NCBI RefSeq assembly: GCF_052076145.1
Contig: NZ_CP197246.1
Span: 4,340,001 to 4,404,000 of the forward strand
Direction: 5' to 3'
Source: Kitasatospora sp052076145
GTDB lineage: Bacteria; Actinomycetota; Actinomycetes; Streptomycetales; Streptomycetaceae
DNA length: 64,000 nucleotides
The translations under genes and the position numbers were made by a program. The notes beneath the pieces are model-generated. The model made no database searches. It was given only the letters and a program-made list of their open reading frames with translations, and had not been told where the DNA came from. Below, piece by piece: positions 33,209-41,712 of the stretch (position 1 is the stretch's first letter; each line of letters opens with the position of its first letter).

Positions 33209-36200
33209 GTGTCCCGGAGTTTGCCCGAGGACCTTGTCCCGGTGCTGGCGAAGACCGGCCATCACTGGCCCGAGGCGGACGAGGACGGGCTGCGCCGGGC
33301 CGCCGGTCTGTGGCGCGACTTCGGCGCCGAGGCCGAGCGGCTGGGCCGCCGTGGCGGGGACTCCGCACAGCGCGTCACCGGGGAGAACCAGGGACGCTCG
33401 GTGGACGCCTTCGCCGACCACTGGCGGGGCTTCTCGGGCAGCGGGCGCGGGCACCTGGACGACGCCCAGGCCGCCGCCGAGCTGCTCGCCAAGGCCTTCG
33501 ACGCCGCAGCCGAGGCCACCGACCAGTGCAAGACCGGGATCGTCACCGCACTCGGCCGGCTCGCCGACGAGATGAAGGCGGGCAAGGCCGCCGAGGACAA
33601 GGCGAAGACCGCGCTGGGCGGCGGCGTGCTCGGCAGCATCGCCAAGGCGGTGACCACCGTCGCCGTGGACGCCGGTGAGCTGGCGCTGCTCGCGGCGGCC
33701 AAGCTGCACATCGGGCACCTGCTGGAGGAGCTCGGCGACCGGCTGGAGCAGGACCTCAAGAACGCCCTGAAGGAGCCGCCGGTCACCGCGCTGGAGCGGC
33801 TCGGCCAGGGCGAGCTGAAGATCAACCCCCGGGCCGGTGAGGTGCGCGCCGCCGTCGGCGGCGGCCAGCTGACCGGGCCGCTCGGCGCGGCTGCGGGCGG
33901 CGCCGTCGCGGTCGCCGGGATGCGCACCCTGCACGTCGAACTGCGCAAGGACGGCACGGTGGTGACCGACAGCGCCGGCGCCCCGGTGCTGGTCGACCAG
34001 ACCGGCCGTCAGGTGATCGGCCTGGCCGGTGTCACGGTGCCGGTCGGCGAGAACGGCAAGCCGATGCTCGACCCGTACGGCAACCCCGAGGTGGTCGGCA
34101 AGGACGGCCAGCCGATCGTCGGGGTCGCGCTCGACAGCGCGGGCAAGCCGCTGACCGACCCGCAGGGGCGGCCGGTGCTGGTCGGCACCGACGGGAAGAT
34201 CGGCGACAGCGGGCTCGTCCTGGCCCTCGACGGCCAGGGCAACCCGCTGACCGGCGCGGGCGGCAAGCCCCAGGTCCTTGACCAGCTCGGCCGACCGGTG
34301 AAGCCGAACCCGGACGGCACGTACCCGGACGGGACGAACCCGAACAGCAAGAAGCCCGACGGTACCTACCCCGACGGCACCAACCCCGACGGCACGGGCA
34401 CACTGCCGGGCGGGAAGCCCAAGCTGCACATCGGCACCGACGGCAGCCTCGAACCGACCGACCCGACCTCGCCGCTCACCGACCCGCTCGCCCCGCTGAC
34501 CGGCCCCAAGGCCGGAGCCGGGCTGCGGACCGGCCTGCCGGGCCTTGGCGGGGCACAGCTCGACCTCGGGCCCACGCCCCCGACGGGCAGCGGCACCGGC
34601 ATCGACCCCACGCCCGTCGTGACCTCCAGCAGCGGTGGCGGTGGCGGCTACCGGCACCCGGAGCCGGTGCAACACCCGGTGGACACGGGCGGCCACAGCG
34701 GTGGCGGCTACAGCGCCGGTGGTGGCGGCGGTTACGGCGGCGGGTCCGGTGGCGGTTACGACGGCGGCGGGAGCGAGCCGTCGGTACCGCTCGGCCCCGT
34801 CACCGTGCACACCGACTCCGTCGCGGTCGTCGCGCCGCCGAGCGCGGCCAGTGTGCCGACGGCCTCCTCCGGCGGCGACCCGTGGGGCGCCGTCGGCTCC
34901 GGTGACGGGCCGTCGACTCCCTCCTCCGGCGGCTTCCGCGCGGACCCGCCGGTCAGCACCGGCCCGGTCGGCGTCGGTGGCGGCAGTGTCGGCAGCGTGC
35001 CGGTGAGCAGCGCCCCCGTCGGTGCCGGTGGCGGCGTGCTGCCCGGCCCGGTCGCACCCTCCGCACCGCCGATGGTGCCGGGCACCCCGGGCACCCCGGG
35101 TGCACCCGGTGCTCCGGCAGCGCCCGTCGCGGGCGCCCCGGCGGCCACCGGCGGCCCGGTCGCGCAGCAGGCGCAGACCGCGCCCGGCGCCGCCGGAGCC
35201 GGTGGGGCCTCCGGCGGCAGCAGTACCACCGCGATCGGTGCCGTCGGCATCCCGGCGCAGGACGCCCGCGCGTCGGCGGCCGGGCCGCGCCAGAGCGCCG
35301 GGGCGGCCGCCCCGGGCGCGGCGCCGATCCGCTCGTTCGCCGAGCAGGGCGACTACCGCCGCAGGCTCGACACCCCCGGCCACCCGGCGGGCGAGTGGTC
35401 CGCGCCGGTCGAGCCGGGCCAGGTCTCCGCCGCGTACCTCGTGGTGCAGTCGTACGGCCGTCAGCAGCCCCAACTCCCGGCCGAGCCGAGGCAGTCGCGG
35501 GCCCAGGACGACGGCCGCCCGTACGGCCTGCCCGGCGGGCTCGGGCCGGTCGACCCGGCGCACCAGCGCGAGGTCGAGCGCCGGATGCCCCGGACGGCGG
35601 ACGGCACCTACCTGCCGCACCCCGACCCGCGCGCCGGGGACTGGGCCGAGGCGCTGAACGGCGGCGGCCACCGGGAGGGCGGCCGGGCCAACAACTGCGT
35701 CGACCTGGCGCTCTCCGGCGCCGGGACGTTCGCCGGACACCCCGCCTGCTCGGCCCCCCGACTGCCCGACGGGCCGTTCGGCGAGCGCGGCGGGCGCGAC
35801 CGTGCCGAGCGTGAACTCGGCACCCGCTTCCGGGATCTGGGCGACGGCGACGGCGCGTTCGAGCAGCTCGTGCAGGCCCTGCGGCAGTCCGGTCCGGGCT
35901 CGCACGCGGTGCTGCTCACGCTGGACGAGTACGGCCGCTCGCACACCTGGAACGCCGTCCTGCACGGCGCCGCGGTGACCTACCTGGACCACCAGTCGGG
36001 CCGCCAGGCGGGCACCCCGCTGCACCCCGCCGACCAGGGGCTCTGGGCGATCGCACTCGACGCCGACTCCCGCCCGCTCGATCTGACGGAGCTCCAACTC
36101 GCCGTGGCGGCACCGCTGCCGACGGCCGAGCCGGAGCCCGAGCTCGTCGAGGCGAGTGCGGCGGCCGCGCCGCCGCGCTCACGCCTCACCGCCCACCGCA

Positions 36201-36229
36201 CCGCCGGCACCAGGAGCAAGCGTCGATGA
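33209..36229 (+). CDS. Type VII polymorphic toxin with C-terminal papain-fold glutamine deamidase domain
   Basis: The 1006-residue protein is modular. Residues about 1-200 form a helical WXG-like delivery domain. Residues about 210-430 are beta-type repeats with DGTYPDGTNPN-style Asp/Gly turns. Residues 470-720 are a disordered Gly/Pro-rich linker with collagen-like GTPGTPGAPGAP. The last 200 residues are the toxin: Cys830 (RANNCVDLAL), His912 (SHTWNAV) and Asp927 (TYLDHQSG) form the C-H-D triad of the toxin glutamine deamidase (papain-like) family, which deamidates or cleaves target proteins. The GTG start at 33209 follows AAGGGGGG. An immunity candidate overlaps its stop by 4 nt. Target protein unknown. 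Confidence 0.87.
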   Translation: MSRSLPEDLVPVLAKTGHHWPEADEDGLRRAAGLWRDFGAEAERLGRRGGDSAQRVTGENQGRSVDAFADHWRGFSGSGRGHLDDAQAAAELLAKAFDAAAEATDQCKTGIVTALGRLADEMKAGKAAEDKAKTALGGGVLGSIAKAVTTVAVDAGELALLAAAKLHIGHLLEELGDRLEQDLKNALKEPPVTALERLGQGELKINPRAGEVRAAVGGGQLTGPLGAAAGGAVAVAGMRTLHVELRKDGTVVTDSAGAPVLVDQTGRQVIGLAGVTVPVGENGKPMLDPYGNPEVVGKDGQPIVGVALDSAGKPLTDPQGRPVLVGTDGKIGDSGLVLALDGQGNPLTGAGGKPQVLDQLGRPVKPNPDGTYPDGTNPNSKKPDGTYPDGTNPDGTGTLPGGKPKLHIGTDGSLEPTDPTSPLTDPLAPLTGPKAGAGLRTGLPGLGGAQLDLGPTPPTGSGTGIDPTPVVTSSSGGGGGYRHPEPVQHPVDTGGHSGGGYSAGGGGGYGGGSGGGYDGGGSEPSVPLGPVTVHTDSVAVVAPPSAASVPTASSGGDPWGAVGSGDGPSTPSSGGFRADPPVSTGPVGVGGGSVGSVPVSSAPVGAGGGVLPGPVAPSAPPMVPGTPGTPGAPGAPAAPVAGAPAATGGPVAQQAQTAPGAAGAGGASGGSSTTAIGAVGIPAQDARASAAGPRQSAGAAAPGAAPIRSFAEQGDYRRRLDTPGHPAGEWSAPVEPGQVSAAYLVVQSYGRQQPQLPAEPRQSRAQDDGRPYGLPGGLGPVDPAHQREVERRMPRTADGTYLPHPDPRAGDWAEALNGGGHREGGRANNCVDLALSGAGTFAGHPACSAPRLPDGPFGERGGRDRAERELGTRFRDLGDGDGAFEQLVQALRQSGPGSHAVLLTLDEYGRSHTWNAVLHGAAVTYLDHQSGRQAGTPLHPADQGLWAIALDADSRPLDLTELQLAVAAPLPTAEPEPELVEASAAAAPPRSRLTAHRTAGTRSKRR

Positions 36230-37527
36230 CCACCCGCGAGCAGGCTCTCGATGCCGCCCACCGCTGGATCAACGGCGAGCTCCCGCAGGAGAGTTCGCGG
36301 GCCGTGCGGTGGCACGAGTTCGACCTCGGCTGGGTGGTCTGGCCCGAGCCGGCCCCCGTCCAGGTCGACCCGCTGACCGGTGTCCGCCGGGCACCCGAGG
36401 AGATCGGCGCGGCCTGCGCGGTGGTCGACCGGGTGACGGCCGAGCTGACGGTCTGGCCGTCCTTCCCCGTGCCCGAGATCGTCCAGCTCTACCGCGACAA
36501 GCTCGGCGCGGGCCGCTACGACCCCGCGCTGCCGCCCGTCACCGGCCCCGGCACCCGGGCCGACCTGACGTACCGGGACAGCCTCGGCGAGGAGAAGCGG
36601 CTCACCGTCCGCTCGGCCCACGGCAGCCCGCACCCCGCGCTGCGCGGCTGGTGGCAGCTCCAGCAGCAGGGCGTCAAGGCGGAGGACGTCGTCGCCGTCC
36701 ACACCGACCTGCGGCTCGCCATGCTGCCCGGCTCCTACCTGGCGGCGGACATCGCCGCCGAACTCCCGGACAGCCGGATCAGCCATGAGCTGCTCTACGG
36801 CCCGCGCTTCGACCAGCGTGCGGCGGTGGTACGGCAGTTGGCCGCCGCCACGGCCGCCGCCGGTGCTGCCGAGCCCCGGCCGAACCGGGTGCCCTTCCCG
36901 CTCGCGGTGCCGCCCGCGCAGCCCGAGGCCGACCAGGCCCTCGCCGCCCGGCTGGCGGCGCAGTTCGGCCCGGACGGCGTCCGCCGGTTCGCGCCCGCCG
37001 ACCTGCTCGCCGCCGACCTGTCGGAGGCCGTCGCCGGGCCGCTCCAGCACGTCGGTCTGCCGGTCGAGATCCCCGGCTGGTTCGCCCTGCACCACCCGCT
37101 CTCCGACGGTGTGCTCGACGGCACCCGCACCGGCCCGGTGCTCCCCGACGCCCCCGCCCACCTGGCGGCGGTCGGCGGCGGCCGCCGGGCCACCGAGGCC
37201 GCTCGGCAGGCCCTGCTCGGGCAGCACGTGCTCGGCACCGACGGCTGGGCGCTGTTCACCGTCGACGCGGCGGCCGGGCGGGTCCGCGCGGTCGACCCGC
37301 AGGACGCCACCGCCCGCTACTGCAACGCCGACGTCACCGCCTTCATCCGCTGCCTGGCCCTGCTCGCCGACCGCCTGCCCCGCCTGCGGGGTCTGCACCC
37401 CCACGCGGCGGGCCCGGCGGTCGCCGAGTTCCAGTGGGCCCTGGCGGGCCTGGACCGTACGGTCTTCGCCGACCCGGAGAACTGGTGGGCCGTGATCGTC
37501 GAACAGCTCTGGGACGGCCTGCTCTGA
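36226..37527 (+). CDS. Immunity protein candidate with YrhB/Imm35-like and SUKH-4-like domains
   Basis: The 433-residue protein starts inside the toxin stop codon (ATGA at 36226-36229). Residues 1-90 resemble the YrhB/Imm35 fold (TTREQALDAAHRWI, then CAVVDRVTAELTVWPSFPV). A middle part has HPALRGWWQLQQQGVKAEDV, which recurs in toxin-system proteins. The C-terminal 200 residues resemble SUKH-4 (LQHVGLPVEIPGWFALHHPL). SUKH and YrhB domains are known immunity modules in polymorphic toxin systems. It should bind and block the glutamine deamidase in the producing cell. Domain limits are by eye. Confidence 0.78.
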   Translation: MTTREQALDAAHRWINGELPQESSRAVRWHEFDLGWVVWPEPAPVQVDPLTGVRRAPEEIGAACAVVDRVTAELTVWPSFPVPEIVQLYRDKLGAGRYDPALPPVTGPGTRADLTYRDSLGEEKRLTVRSAHGSPHPALRGWWQLQQQGVKAEDVVAVHTDLRLAMLPGSYLAADIAAELPDSRISHELLYGPRFDQRAAVVRQLAAATAAAGAAEPRPNRVPFPLAVPPAQPEADQALAARLAAQFGPDGVRRFAPADLLAADLSEAVAGPLQHVGLPVEIPGWFALHHPLSDGVLDGTRTGPVLPDAPAHLAAVGGGRRATEAARQALLGQHVLGTDGWALFTVDAAAGRVRAVDPQDATARYCNADVTAFIRCLALLADRLPRLRGLHPHAAGPAVAEFQWALAGLDRTVFADPENWWAVIVEQLWDGLL

Positions 37528-37548
37528 CGGCTGGTCGTACGCTCGGCG

Positions 37549-38283
37549 TCAGCCCAGTTGGCGGGAGATCTGCTGGGCCTTCTCCTGCCCGTCCCGGTCG
37601 AGGCCGAAGAACCGGCCACCGGTGCTGAGCGCGATCCACGAGCCGTCGGAGAACCGCAGGTCGAGCCGCCAGGTCCACCACGAGCCGGGCACCTCGGGGC
37701 GCAGCCCGTACGCGCCCCGGGGCAGTTCGAACAGCGGCCGGGCGTCGTAGGGGCGGTCCCAGCGGACGCCGGGCGGGCGGCTCAGCAGGAGCATCCGACG
37801 GTCGGTCAGGACGAGGACGAAGTCGTCGTGCGCGACCCGCAGGTACGGCGTGGGCGTGGCCCGCACCGCCTGCCAGAACCGGCCGGCCAGGCTCTCCCGC
37901 CCTCCGCTCCACGAGCCGCCGTGCAGCGGTCGCCGGACGGCGCGGTAGAGCCGACGGAAGGGGTTCAGGCCGTAGCGGCGGCGGTAGCGGGGGCCGACGC
38001 CGAGCAGCTCCCGCAGCCCCAGTGGAAGCAGCACTCCCGCGAAGGCACGGACGACGTCCCAGAGGAGGCGGAAGGGCAGCAGGAAGAGCTGCTCCTGGAA
38101 GCGCTCGGCGTCGAAGTACAGCGGGAGGAGCGGGTCCAGTTCGGCCCAGTGCGCGCCGAGCACCGTCTCGCCGGGGTGCAGGTGCGGCTGGACGACCTGC
38201 GGCAGGGCGGCCCGCTGGTCGGCCGCCTTGGGGGCGGTGGAGGGTGCGGGGGCGGGCTGGGCGGACTGCTGATACGGGCTCAA
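37549..38283 (-). CDS. Hypothetical protein inside the WXG island
   Basis: I do not recognise this 244-residue protein. It has a Pro/Ala/Gln-rich N-terminal 30 residues, then an amphipathic hydrophobic stretch (LLPFRLLWDVVRAFAGVLLP), a basic patch with many Arg (RYRRRYGLNPFRRLYRAVRR), and a beta-rich C-terminus (FVLVLTDRRMLLLSR, then SWWTWRLDLRFSDGSW) reminiscent of PH-like domains. The start is a TTG at 38283 with GAGGAG 9 nt upstream. It is convergent to the immunity gene and divergent from the next WXG100 gene. Confidence 0.65.
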   Translation of the reverse strand: MSPYQQSAQPAPAPSTAPKAADQRAALPQVVQPHLHPGETVLGAHWAELDPLLPLYFDAERFQEQLFLLPFRLLWDVVRAFAGVLLPLGLRELLGVGPRYRRRYGLNPFRRLYRAVRRPLHGGSWSGGRESLAGRFWQAVRATPTPYLRVAHDDFVLVLTDRRMLLLSRPPGVRWDRPYDARPLFELPRGAYGLRPEVPGSWWTWRLDLRFSDGSWIALSTGGRFFGLDRDGQEKAQQISRQLG

Positions 38284-38436
38284 GCTGGGCTTCTCCTCAA
38301 TGCCTTGGCCGTGTCTTTAGCTGTTCTTTGATCAAATCTGCGGTTGATCGGGTGCAACCCACCCTAAGGTCAAGGGCGACACCAGGCAGTCAGTAGTATG
38401 AGCCGCTTTGATTGCGGACGCGGGGAGGCAACAGCC

Positions 38437-38751
38437 ATGGGGGATCAGGGGTTTCGGGTGGATCCCGGAGCTTTGGGCAGGTATGCGTCGGTGGTGGGGG
38501 AGCAGAGCGGCCAGCTATCGCAGGCCAGTTCAGCCGTCTCCGGCATCTCGCTCTCGGGGAGCGCGTTCGGCCACCTGCCGAACGCGGGCCACCTGCACCA
38601 GATGTACAGCGAGCACGCCGACGCCAACCGGAAGAACCTCGCCGACCTGGTCGACGCGATGAACCAGACGGCGAGCGGGCTCACCAGCACGGCCCAGAAC
38701 TACGCCCAGCACGACCAGCAGCTCAGCGAGGGTCTCGGGGGTGCCCGATGA
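38437..38751 (+). CDS. WXG100/ESAT-6-family protein
   Basis: The 104-residue protein has the two-helix hairpin pattern: helix 1 DPGALGRYASVVGEQSGQLS, a short loop with SGSAFGHLP in place of a strict WXG, and helix 2 ANRKNLADLVDAMNQTASG. The ATG at 38437 follows GGAGG by 8 nt. Its TGA overlaps the start of the next gene (ATGA, 38748-38751), typical of ESX substrate pairs that are secreted as a complex. Confidence 0.82.
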   Translation: MGDQGFRVDPGALGRYASVVGEQSGQLSQASSAVSGISLSGSAFGHLPNAGHLHQMYSEHADANRKNLADLVDAMNQTASGLTSTAQNYAQHDQQLSEGLGGAR

Positions 38752-40055
38752 GCGCCGTCTACGGACCCCCGAGCGACGCCTACGGGTGGACCCGGGCGGC
38801 CTGCCCGGCCGCGCCCGCACCGCTCAAGCCCGCCGCGCTGCCCGACAAGAGCGGCCTGACCGGCTGGCTCGACCACAACGTCGAGCACGCGCTCAAGGCG
38901 AGCGGTCTGATGCACTACCTGGAGAAGGTCACCGGTGACCTCGACGGGCTGAACGCCGCCGCCGAGGAGTGGCAGGCCCAGGCCAGAGCCGTCCAGAACG
39001 TCGCCGAGCAGCTCCGGGCCGAGTGCGGGCCGCTCGCCCAGCAGTGGGAGGGGAACGCCTCCGACGCGTTCGGCCGCCACATGGGCGAGGTCGTCGAGGC
39101 GCTCGACTCCACGGCCGACGGCATGTACCAGACCGCCCAGATCATCAGCCAGGCCGCGCAGATGTGCGCGGTGGCCGAGGGCATGGTCATCGAGATCATC
39201 AGCGAGGCGATCGAGGCCCTGGTCGCGTCGCTCGCCGTCGAGGCCGTGGTCACCGTGCTGACGCTGGGCCTCGGCGCCATCGCCGGCGCCATGCTCGACG
39301 CGGCCGAGATCGCCGGCTTCATCGCCCGGGTCGCCCGGGTCTCCGAGGAACTGGCCCAGAACCTGGAGAAGCTGGTCGACGCGCTCAAGGAGCTGAGTAC
39401 GGCGGTCAAGGCCGTCCGCAGCCTCCGGGACGCGAAGACCGCCCTCGCGGCGGTGAAGGACGTGAAGACCGCGTTCAAGAGCATCCGCGAGATGGAGGAG
39501 GGCGGCGAGGGCATCCTGAAGATCGCCAAGGATGCCAAGGAGGCCCGTTCGCTCGACGGCGTCGCGGCGAAGGTCGGGGACTACGCGGCCCGTCAGGTCG
39601 CCAAGAAGGCCGACGAGAAGGCCACCGAGTGGGCGCACGACGAGTTCAAGCAGGTGTTCTTCGGCGACGACGCGAAGGACTCCGCCGACGACAGCGGGCG
39701 GGTCGGCATCGTCCGGGGCGAGGACGGCAAGGTCAAGGTCGGGGCCTCCGCCTGGGCCTCCGCCAAGAGCTTCGGCGGCGCGATGGGCACGTCGGCTGCG
39801 GACGTCGCCAAGGACGCCGCGAAGGACGACGTGGCGGTCGGTGCCTACGAGGGCGAGGCCGGGCACCTGCTCGGTCGCACGGGCTTCGGGGACATCCCCG
39901 CCCAGGCCGGGCACCTGCTCGGCGACAACTTCGCCGGACACGCGGCGGAGCACTTCCTGGCGGGCAACGAGCACGTGAAGACCGTGACGGAGGCGGAGCA
40001 CGACCCCGCGCCGTACCGCGTCGACAAGGGCCGGATCGAGCAGGCCTTCGGGTGA
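38748..40055 (+). CDS. Large WXG-domain protein, probable type VII substrate
   Basis: The 435-residue protein has a strict WXG turn (QQWEGNASDAFGRHMGE, about residue 100) between two helices, a hydrophobic glycine-rich segment (VVTVLTLGLGAIAGAML) that may insert in membranes, long charged helices, and a C-terminus with two AGHLLG motifs and AEHFLAGNEH. It resembles WXG toxins in layout, but no known catalytic domain is seen in the C-terminal 130 residues. No overlapping immunity gene follows. It could be an effector with a new C-terminal domain, or a structural ESX substrate. Confidence 0.75.
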   Translation: MSAVYGPPSDAYGWTRAACPAAPAPLKPAALPDKSGLTGWLDHNVEHALKASGLMHYLEKVTGDLDGLNAAAEEWQAQARAVQNVAEQLRAECGPLAQQWEGNASDAFGRHMGEVVEALDSTADGMYQTAQIISQAAQMCAVAEGMVIEIISEAIEALVASLAVEAVVTVLTLGLGAIAGAMLDAAEIAGFIARVARVSEELAQNLEKLVDALKELSTAVKAVRSLRDAKTALAAVKDVKTAFKSIREMEEGGEGILKIAKDAKEARSLDGVAAKVGDYAARQVAKKADEKATEWAHDEFKQVFFGDDAKDSADDSGRVGIVRGEDGKVKVGASAWASAKSFGGAMGTSAADVAKDAAKDDVAVGAYEGEAGHLLGRTGFGDIPAQAGHLLGDNFAGHAAEHFLAGNEHVKTVTEAEHDPAPYRVDKGRIEQAFG

Positions 40056-40098
40056 TCCCGCCTCGCGCCGCCGTCCACCAGCACTATCGGGGAAGCCG

Positions 40099-40626
40099 AT
40101 GACCACACCACCGCCCGGCTACGGCTACGGCCAGCCGCAGATGGGCCCGCCCTCGGGCCCGATGTTCACGCCGCAGCAGGGCCCGCAGGCGCAGCAGCCG
40201 GGGTTCGGCATGCCGCCGGGGCAGCCGTACGGGCAGCTGTACAGCCCGCCGACGCCTCCGGCGGAGGAGAAGAAGAAGCCCGCCTGGAGGACGCGGCTCT
40301 TCCTCACGATCCTCATCGGCGTGCCGGTGGCCCTGGGTGGGTTCGGCATCTGGGCCTTCCTCTTCGGCGGGAGCGAGGGCCCGCTGACCGGGAACTGCGT
40401 GGTCTACCAGGCCGCGCCCGGCACCAAGGCGACCGAGCCGAAGGTCGTGCGGTGTTCGTCTCCCACGGCGAACGCGATCGTCATCAAGCGGTACGACCAC
40501 TTCTCCACCCTCCAGAGCTGTGACAAGGTGCCGGGCACCATCGGCAGCTACCACGGCAACTACCGCAGCAAGGGCAAGCGCTACAACTACCTCGACTGCT
40601 TCGGCACGCACACGCCGGGCAAGTAG
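40099..40626 (+). CDS. LppU/SCO3897-like membrane-anchored protein
   Basis: The 175-residue protein has a Pro/Gly/Gln-rich cytoplasmic N-terminus (about 55 residues), one transmembrane helix (LFLTILIGVPVALGGFGIWA) and an outside domain with four cysteines: GNCVVYQ, VVRCSSPTANA, LQSCDKV and YLDCFG. This Cys pattern matches the LppU/SCO3897 family found next to WXG100 genes in streptomycetes, of unknown function. It follows the large WXG gene by 43 nt in the same direction and is probably co-transcribed. Confidence 0.7.
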   Translation: MTTPPPGYGYGQPQMGPPSGPMFTPQQGPQAQQPGFGMPPGQPYGQLYSPPTPPAEEKKKPAWRTRLFLTILIGVPVALGGFGIWAFLFGGSEGPLTGNCVVYQAAPGTKATEPKVVRCSSPTANAIVIKRYDHFSTLQSCDKVPGTIGSYHGNYRSKGKRYNYLDCFGTHTPGK

Positions 40627-40687
40627 CCCTCGGCGAGGCTCCGGCCGGCCCGGTGTCACAATCGGTGGGCTGGCCGGAGTCGAGGGT

Positions 40688-41692
40688 GTGGTGGGTGTGA
40701 AGTACGGGATGCCGCCGGAGTGGATGCCGAGCCGGGTGTTCACCGAATGGCAGCCGGAGCCGGTGGTGACGCTGCTGGCGGTGCTCGGGCTGGCGGGCTA
40801 CCTGACCGGGTTGGTGCGGATGCGCCGCCGGGGTGAGGCGTGGGCGCCGGGGCGGACGGGGGCGTTCGTCGCCGGGGTGCTGCTCTGGGTCTTCACGGTG
40901 AGCTCGGGGCTCGGGGTGTACGAGCGGATGTTCTTCACCGACCGGGCCGTGCAGGCGGTGGTGCTGCTGATGGTGGTGCCGCTGCTGCTGGCGATGGGCG
41001 CGCCCGTCACGGTGTTCGCGGAGCTGCTGGGCGCGGGCGGCCGTGCGCGGCTGCTCGCCGCGCTGCGCGGGCGGGTCTCCAAGGTGCTGATGTTCCCGCT
41101 GGTGTCGACGGTGCTGCTGGTGGTGCCGCCGTGGCTGCTGTTCTTCACGGGCTGGTACCGGCTCTCGCTCACCACCGATCTGTGGAACGTCGTCTTCCAC
41201 GTCTCGTTCGTGCTGTTCGGGCTGGCGTACTTCTGGCCACGGCTCCAGCTCGACCCCGTCGGTAAGCACTACCACCCGATGATCGGCGTGGTGATCACGG
41301 TGGTCGAGGTGATCTTCGACGCCGCGCTCGGCTTCGTGCTGGTCTTCGGCTCGCACGTGCTGGTGCCGGACTACTGGGCGCAGCTGGCCCGCCCCTGGGG
41401 CATGTCGCCGGAGCTGGACCAGGCCTGGGGCGGCGCCGTCCTCTGGGGTCTGGGCGACATCGCCGGGCTGCCCTTCATGGTCGCGCTGATCGTCCGGGTG
41501 ATCCGCGAGGAGCGGGCCCGTACGGCTCAGGTCGACCGCGAGCTGGACGCCCAGGAGGTGGCGCAGGTGACGGCCGCCGCCGTGGCGGTCACCGAGAACG
41601 CGGTCACCGAGCAGGCGGTCGCCGAGCCGGAGCAGCCGGAGCGCCCCTGGTGGGAGACCGACCCGAGGTTCGCCGGCCGCTACGGCAAGTAG
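40688..41692 (+). CDS. CtaG-like cytochrome c oxidase assembly membrane protein
   Basis: The protein, about 334 residues, has roughly seven transmembrane segments and resembles the caa3-type CtaG family that assists copper insertion and assembly of cytochrome oxidase. Visible landmarks are ERMFFTDRAVQAVVLL, WLLFFTGWYRLSLTTD and HPMIGVVITVVEVIFDAALG, with several histidines near membrane edges. The C-terminal 60 residues are a charged tail. The start is set at GTG 40688, since GGAG lies 8 nt upstream; ATG at 40709 is an alternative. It is convergent to the LCP gene with a 20-nt gap. Confidence 0.8.
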   Translation: MVGVKYGMPPEWMPSRVFTEWQPEPVVTLLAVLGLAGYLTGLVRMRRRGEAWAPGRTGAFVAGVLLWVFTVSSGLGVYERMFFTDRAVQAVVLLMVVPLLLAMGAPVTVFAELLGAGGRARLLAALRGRVSKVLMFPLVSTVLLVVPPWLLFFTGWYRLSLTTDLWNVVFHVSFVLFGLAYFWPRLQLDPVGKHYHPMIGVVITVVEVIFDAALGFVLVFGSHVLVPDYWAQLARPWGMSPELDQAWGGAVLWGLGDIAGLPFMVALIVRVIREERARTAQVDRELDAQEVAQVTAAAVAVTENAVTEQAVAEPEQPERPWWETDPRFAGRYGK

Positions 41693-41712
41693 CCCGTCGG
41701 CTCACCGGTTCA

